From JBBBNV01 sp037137075 (GTDB lineage Bacteria; Bacillota; Bacilli; Paenibacillales; NBRC-103111), in assembly GCF_037137075.1 (NCBI RefSeq), contig NZ_JBBBNV010000002.1, positions 62,001 to 126,000 of the forward strand: a stretch of 64,000 bases of DNA, read 5' to 3'. A program made the translations under genes and the position numbers. Under the pieces are notes generated by a model. It ran no database searches and was not told the origin of the DNA. It worked only from the letters and a program-made list of their open reading frames with translations. Below, one piece after another: positions 60,192 through 64,000 of this stretch. How positions within the stretch are numbered: position 1 is the first letter of the stretch; each line of letters starts with the position of its first letter.

Positions 60192-61109
60192 ATGTCGAAG
60201 ATGTCGAAGAAAATTTTGGGGTTGGGACTTATTCTCGTCTTTATGCTTGGAGTGCTCGCAGCGTGTGCAGGCGGGAACAGCACAACAACAAACGGCAGCA
60301 CGCCTGCGGATGCGCAGAAGCAGTCCGAAGCGTCGAAGCAATCGGAAGCACCCAAAACAGAGCTTAGCGGTACAGTAACTGCCTCCGGTTCCTCTGCATT
60401 GCTGCCGATGGTTCAACTGGCTGCGAAAGAATTTATGGAGAAAAATCCAAAGGTTACCGTCAACGTAACCGGCGGCGGTTCCGGTACAGGTCTGAAGCAA
60501 GTGGCTGCAGGCGAAGTCAACATCGGGAACTCCGACGTAGCGGCTGGTGACGAGTACAAAGATAAAGGCTTGGTGGATCACGTTGTTTCTATCGCGCCGT
60601 TTGCAATTATTACAAACCCTGGCGTAGGCGTAGAAAACCTGACGAAGCAGCAGGCAGCTGATATTTTTACAGGTAAAATCACGAACTGGAAAGATGTTGG
60701 CGGCAAAGACTTGAAAATTACTGTCGTCCACCGTCCGGACAGCTCCGGCTCCCGTAAGCTCGTTTCCCAAATCGTATTGGAAGGCAAAGATTTCACTAAG
60801 GAAGGCGTAACGCAAGCGGAAAGCAAAGCTATGAAAACAGCTGTTGCTGAAACTGCTGGCGCTATCGGATATGTAGATACTCCGTATATCGATAATACAG
60901 TGAAGGCTGTTCAATTCGATGGCGTATCGTACTCCAAGGAAACGATTAAAGCAGGCACATACAAGCTGTACGGTATCGAGCACATGTATACAAAAGGCGA
61001 GGCTACCGGCGCTGTAAAAGCGTTCCTGGACTACATCATGTCCAAGGATTTCCAAAGCACACAAGTAGAGAAGCTGGGCTTCCTGCAAGCGGATCTGCTC
61101 AAAAAATAA
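60192..61109 (+). CDS. pstS: Phosphate-binding lipoprotein PstS
   Basis: A 305-residue phosphate-binding protein of the high-affinity Pst ABC transporter. MSKMSKKILGLGLILVFMLGV and the lipobox LAAC (Cys near 25) anchor it to the membrane. The mature part opens with SGTVTASGSSALLPMVQLA, the phosphate-contacting loops GGGSGTGLKQVAAGEVNIGNSD, and HRPDSSGSRKLVSQ. GGGAGG lies 11 bases before ATG 60192. Its own terminator separates it from pstC, so it can be made in excess. Confidence 0.96.
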   Translation: MSKMSKKILGLGLILVFMLGVLAACAGGNSTTTNGSTPADAQKQSEASKQSEAPKTELSGTVTASGSSALLPMVQLAAKEFMEKNPKVTVNVTGGGSGTGLKQVAAGEVNIGNSDVAAGDEYKDKGLVDHVVSIAPFAIITNPGVGVENLTKQQAADIFTGKITNWKDVGGKDLKITVVHRPDSSGSRKLVSQIVLEGKDFTKEGVTQAESKAMKTAVAETAGAIGYVDTPYIDNTVKAVQFDGVSYSKETIKAGTYKLYGIEHMYTKGEATGAVKAFLDYIMSKDFQSTQVEKLGFLQADLLKK

Positions 61110-61124
61110 AAAGCGCCTCAGCTA

Positions 61125-61162
61125 AAAAACGGATAGGGAGCATGGCTCCCGTCCGTTTTTTT
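61125..61162 (+). terminator. Terminator between pstS and pstC
   Basis: AAAAACGGA.GGGAGC and GCTCCC.TCCGTTTTT form a long stem with a 3-base loop, then T residues, 15 bases past the pstS stop. Confidence 0.88.
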
Positions 61163-61204
61163 CATGGCCGCCTGCTTCACCGCGTTTCTAGTTTCGGGCC
61201 AATT

Positions 61205-61253
61205 TTTACATTAGCTTAACAATAGTCTAGCTCCCTGTTAACATACATATCCT
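61205..61253 (+). promoter_or_regulatory. Pho box of the pstC promoter
   Basis: TTTACA, TTAACA, CTAGCT, TTAACA at an 11-base period (61205-61243), with the third hexamer degenerate as at pstS, followed by TATCCT as a possible -10. It gives the pstCAB-phoU unit its own PhoP-dependent promoter. Confidence 0.8.
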
Positions 61254-61303
61254 AAAATCAAATAGACAACGCTAGTTTATTAAAGAAACAGGGGGAAACC
61301 GAA

Positions 61304-62233
61304 TTGGAAAGAACCGCAGCAGTGGACACCAGAGGAGCGGCCTCGCATAAGCAGGGACCCGAGAAATGGTTTGTCCGTCAAAAAAACATGGATGTGACGA
61401 TGCGCTGGATCTTCGTCTTAAGCGCAACGGTCGTATCCGTTGTCATCTTTTCCATCATCCTGTTCGTAGGTGTGCAAGGGGTAACGACCTTCAAGGATGT
61501 TTCCCCGATGGAATTCTTTTTCTCTACAGATTGGAATCCGGGCTCGGACAAATTCGGGGCATTCCCGTTCATTTATTCTACGCTGCTGCTTACGCTGCTG
61601 GCCGTCGTGCTGGCGCTGCCGCTGGCTATCCTGGGCGCGGTGTTCATGGCAAAGGTAGCGCCGAAATGGATGCGTGAGATATTGCGTCCGGCGACGGATT
61701 TGTTCGTGGGCATTCCATCGGTCGTATACGGCTTTATCGGGTTGACCGTCATTGTGCCGTTTCTGGCTAAGGTTACCGGCACGATCGGCTACGGCCTCCT
61801 GCCTTCCGCCATCATTCTGGCGATTATGATTATGCCGACCATCCTGTCTATCTCGGAGGATGCCATCCGCACGCTGCCGCGCAAGCTCGAAGAAGCGTCT
61901 CTGGCGCTTGGGGCGACACGCTGGCAAACGATTTGGAACATCTTGCTTCCGGCCGCGCGGCCGGGCATTATGACCGGCGTGATTCTTGGCATGGGCCGGG
62001 CGATTGGCGAAACGATGGCGGTGTTCATGGTTATCGGGAACTCCCCGAAGGTGCCGTCCTCTTTACTTGATTCCACCACGGTACTGACAACAGCCATCGT
62101 GAAGGACATGGGCAACACCTTTACCGGAACAGCCTGGAACAACGCGCTGTACCTGATGTCCCTCATCCTGCTGCTGTTATCTCTGCTGTTGATTGTACTC
62201 ATCCGCATTACTGCAAAGAGGAGCGAGGCGTAA
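61304..62233 (+). CDS. pstC: Phosphate ABC transporter permease PstC
   Basis: A 309-residue permease with six TM helices (first about 34-56). The ABC-permease EAA-type loop is EEASLALGATRWQTIWNILLPAARPGIMTGVILG (shown in part as the conserved region near residue 200). The start is TTG 61304, with AGGGGGAAACC about 8 bases upstream. The gene overlaps nothing; pstA starts 1 base after the TAA. It works with PstA in the inner membrane. Confidence 0.95.
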   Translation: MERTAAVDTRGAASHKQGPEKWFVRQKNMDVTMRWIFVLSATVVSVVIFSIILFVGVQGVTTFKDVSPMEFFFSTDWNPGSDKFGAFPFIYSTLLLTLLAVVLALPLAILGAVFMAKVAPKWMREILRPATDLFVGIPSVVYGFIGLTVIVPFLAKVTGTIGYGLLPSAIILAIMIMPTILSISEDAIRTLPRKLEEASLALGATRWQTIWNILLPAARPGIMTGVILGMGRAIGETMAVFMVIGNSPKVPSSLLDSTTVLTTAIVKDMGNTFTGTAWNNALYLMSLILLLLSLLLIVLIRITAKRSEA

Positions 62234-62234
62234 T

Positions 62235-63095
62235 ATGGTCAGAAACCGAATGCTCGACAAATTGGCCACCGCCGTGCTATGGGCGGCCGGGCTATGTATA
62301 TTATTGATTCTCAGCTGGTTTTTGATTCGGATTTTGGGCAAAGGCATTCCGCATCTGACGCCCAAATTTTTGTTCGGCAAGCCAGAGGAGATTGTCGCGG
62401 GAGGCGGGATCGGGCCGCAAATTTTCAACTCCTTCTACATCTTGTTTCTGTCGATGCTGTTCTCTATGCCGATCGGGATTGGAGCAGGTATTTACCTGGC
62501 GGTATATGCCAAAGCAAATCGGTTCACGGAGCTGATTCGTATCTCCGTCGAAGCGTTATCCTCCGTTCCTTCTATCGTTTTCGGTTTGTTCGGCGCGCTG
62601 CTTTTTGTGAACCTGCTCGGGTTTAAGTTCTCGATTCTTGCGGGTGCCTGCACACTGGCGCTGCTTAACCTGCCCGTTCTGGTCAGTGTCACCGAGACAG
62701 CGCTGCGGTCGGTGCCGCGTCATTATTTCGATGCTTCTCTGGCCATGGGGTCCACCCGCTGGCAGGCCATCTGGAACGTGCTGCTGCCGGCTGCGCTGCC
62801 GGTCTTGATTACCGGGGTGACCCTGGTCGCCGGCCGGGCGCTTGGCGAGTCCGCGCTCCTCATATTTACAGCCGGAACATCGGTGTCGCGGTTCTTCCCG
62901 GATTTCAATCCGCTTGCCATGGGGGAAGCGCTGGCAGTTCACATCTGGTATGCCAATTCCATCTCGCTGGCTCCGGACGGCAAGCAGATCGCTGAGGGCA
63001 GCTCGGCAGCTCTGGTGCTTATCGTCCTGATGATTAACCTGCTGATTGCCATTCCAAGCCGCTGGCTGGAGAAAAACATGGCGGGCAAGAAATAA
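62235..63095 (+). CDS. pstA: Phosphate ABC transporter permease PstA
   Basis: A 286-residue permease with six TM helices. The conserved loop DASLAMGSTRWQAIWNVLLPAALPVLITG near residue 175-205 contacts PstB. ATG 62235 (GAGGAGCGAGG upstream) is used instead of a frame that starts inside pstC. Part of pstC-pstA-pstB-phoU. Confidence 0.95.
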   Translation: MVRNRMLDKLATAVLWAAGLCILLILSWFLIRILGKGIPHLTPKFLFGKPEEIVAGGGIGPQIFNSFYILFLSMLFSMPIGIGAGIYLAVYAKANRFTELIRISVEALSSVPSIVFGLFGALLFVNLLGFKFSILAGACTLALLNLPVLVSVTETALRSVPRHYFDASLAMGSTRWQAIWNVLLPAALPVLITGVTLVAGRALGESALLIFTAGTSVSRFFPDFNPLAMGEALAVHIWYANSISLAPDGKQIAEGSSAALVLIVLMINLLIAIPSRWLEKNMAGKK

Positions 63096-63152
63096 CAGCC
63101 TCTAGGCGTACGAACGCAGCAATGCACCAACCACAAAGGAGTGTCAGCAAAT

Positions 63153-63905
63153 ATGTCCATCGTATCCATTAAGGATTTGCACTTATACTACAGCGAATTT
63201 CATGCCCTCAAAAACATTCAAATGAACATCGAGGCGAACGCCATTACGGCATTCATCGGTCCTTCCGGCTGCGGGAAATCGACGCTGCTGCGGACGCTGA
63301 ACCGGATGAACGATATGATTAAAGGGGTTCGCATCGAAGGCGATATCATCATCAGCGGCAAAAACATTTACGACTCCTCCGTCAGTGTCGAGGTGCTGCG
63401 CAAAAAAATCGGCATGGTGTTCCAGCAGCCGAATCCGTTTCCGAAATCGATTTATGACAACGTAGCGTACGGTCCGCGCATCCACGGCATCAAGCAGAAG
63501 AGCGTGCTGGATGATTTGGTGGAAAAAAGCTTGCGCGGCGCTGCCTTGTGGGATGAGGTGAAGGATCACCTCAAGAAGTCCGCCTTCGGTCTCTCCGGCG
63601 GCCAGCAGCAGCGTTTGTGTATTGCCCGTGCCCTTGCTGTAGGTCCCGAGATTCTGCTTATGGACGAACCGACCTCTGCGCTGGATCCCATCTCTACCTT
63701 GAAGATCGAGGAGCTGATTCAGGAGCTGAAGGACAGCTACACGATTGTCATCGTAACGCACAACATGCAGCAGGCGGCGCGTGTGTCCAACCAGACGGCC
63801 TTTTTCCTTAACGGGGAAGTGGTGGAATTCGCCGAGACGGTGAAGCTGTTCTCGAACCCGGCTGATCAGCGCACGGAAGATTATATTACAGGACGGTTCG
63901 GCTGA
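63153..63905 (+). CDS. pstB: Phosphate ABC transporter ATPase PstB
   Basis: A 250-residue ATPase. Walker A is FIGPSGCGKSTLLRTLNR, the ABC signature is GLSGGQQQRLCIARAL, Walker B is ILLMDEPTSALDPIST, and the switch histidine is in VIVTHNMQQAARV. ATG 63153 is 11 bases after AAAGGAG; an in-frame GTG at 63141 overlaps that site. It energises PstCA. Confidence 0.97.
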   Translation: MSIVSIKDLHLYYSEFHALKNIQMNIEANAITAFIGPSGCGKSTLLRTLNRMNDMIKGVRIEGDIIISGKNIYDSSVSVEVLRKKIGMVFQQPNPFPKSIYDNVAYGPRIHGIKQKSVLDDLVEKSLRGAALWDEVKDHLKKSAFGLSGGQQQRLCIARALAVGPEILLMDEPTSALDPISTLKIEELIQELKDSYTIVIVTHNMQQAARVSNQTAFFLNGEVVEFAETVKLFSNPADQRTEDYITGRFG

Positions 63906-63946
63906 GCCGAAATGCGTCCAAACCCAAGTGGAGGGAACGAAAACCT

Positions 63947-64000
63947 ATGCCAACAAACCGTCAACATTTTGATGCTTCGCTGAAAACATTGAAGCAGGCG
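63947..64000 (+). CDS. phoU: PhoU, 5' end only
   Basis: The first 18 codons (MPTNRQHFDASLKTLKQA) begin 41 bases after pstB, with GGAGGGAACG upstream. The R-x-x-F-D-x-x-L-x-x-L pattern is the PhoU helix 1 start. PhoU couples Pst activity to PhoR. It is cut by the window end. Confidence 0.85.
   Translation, partial: MPTNRQHFDASLKTLKQA

Overview
The window looks like the chromosome of a spore-forming Gram-positive bacterium of the Paenibacillaceae, most like Paenibacillus. The grounds are about 55% G+C by eye, YheC/YheD spore-coat ATP-grasp proteins, the sporulation pair ytrH-ytrI, an SLH-domain surface protein, an AgrD peptide with the HRPETPEELLK-type tail, and a gene backbone syntenic with the Bacillus subtilis ytoI-dnaE-accDA-pyk-citZ-icd-mdh-pho region. 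No rRNA, tRNA, CRISPR array or intact insertion sequence was seen. No database search was possible; family names come from motifs read in the translations.

Layout. 0-2.6 kb: three tandem YheC/YheD-family genes on the minus strand, the last one cut by the window edge. 3-6 kb: a fused acyltransferase/acyl-ACP synthetase (Aas type) and a small membrane protein. 6.1-13.6 kb: a MalT-type LuxR regulator followed by a 1,543-residue mosaic cell-surface protein. 13.8-16.3 kb: an AT-rich minus-strand island with an agr-like peptide system (AgrB, a 40-residue AgrD, a LytTR protein without receiver, a polytopic membrane protein without kinase) and two overlapping small genes. 16.4-28.5 kb: housekeeping core ytoI, ytpI, ytrI/ytrH, dnaE, a PgpA-like gene, accD, accA, pyk. 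28.6-36.7 kb: thioesterase, ppk and ppx (convergent and overlapping), citZ-icd-mdh. 36.9-37.9 kb: a tiny accessory island with an acyl-carrier-like protein lacking its serine and a frameshifted DUF4272 gene. 38-42.7 kb: nucleotidase, polysaccharide deacetylase, class I fumarase coupled to a BASS-type transporter. 42.8-45.4 kb: phoR then phoP. 45.7-54.1 kb: a reduced type VII secretion locus. 54.3-57.5 kb: AraC regulator, MATE exporter, peroxiredoxin. 57.7-64 kb: a chemoreceptor divergent from pstS-pstC-pstA-pstB-phoU.

How the parts work together. The best-supported system is a phosphate-starvation regulon. Tandem TTTACA/TTAACA/TTAATA hexamers spaced by 5 bp (11-bp period, PhoP boxes) lie before ppk, phoR, phoP, pstS, pstC and, on the other strand, before the chemoreceptor gene. 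This ties sensing (PhoR/PhoP), uptake (Pst), polyphosphate metabolism (Ppk) and perhaps chemotaxis into one circuit.

The most novel-looking system is the agr-like island. It keeps peptide production (AgrB/AgrD) but its regulatory half is a lone LytTR domain plus a membrane protein that stops where the kinase would begin. The second is the type VII locus, which has the EssC-type ATPase, a YukD-like protein, two WXG100 proteins, a lipoprotein and a lipase-like protein, but no visible EsaA/EssA/EssB (YueB/YukC) genes.
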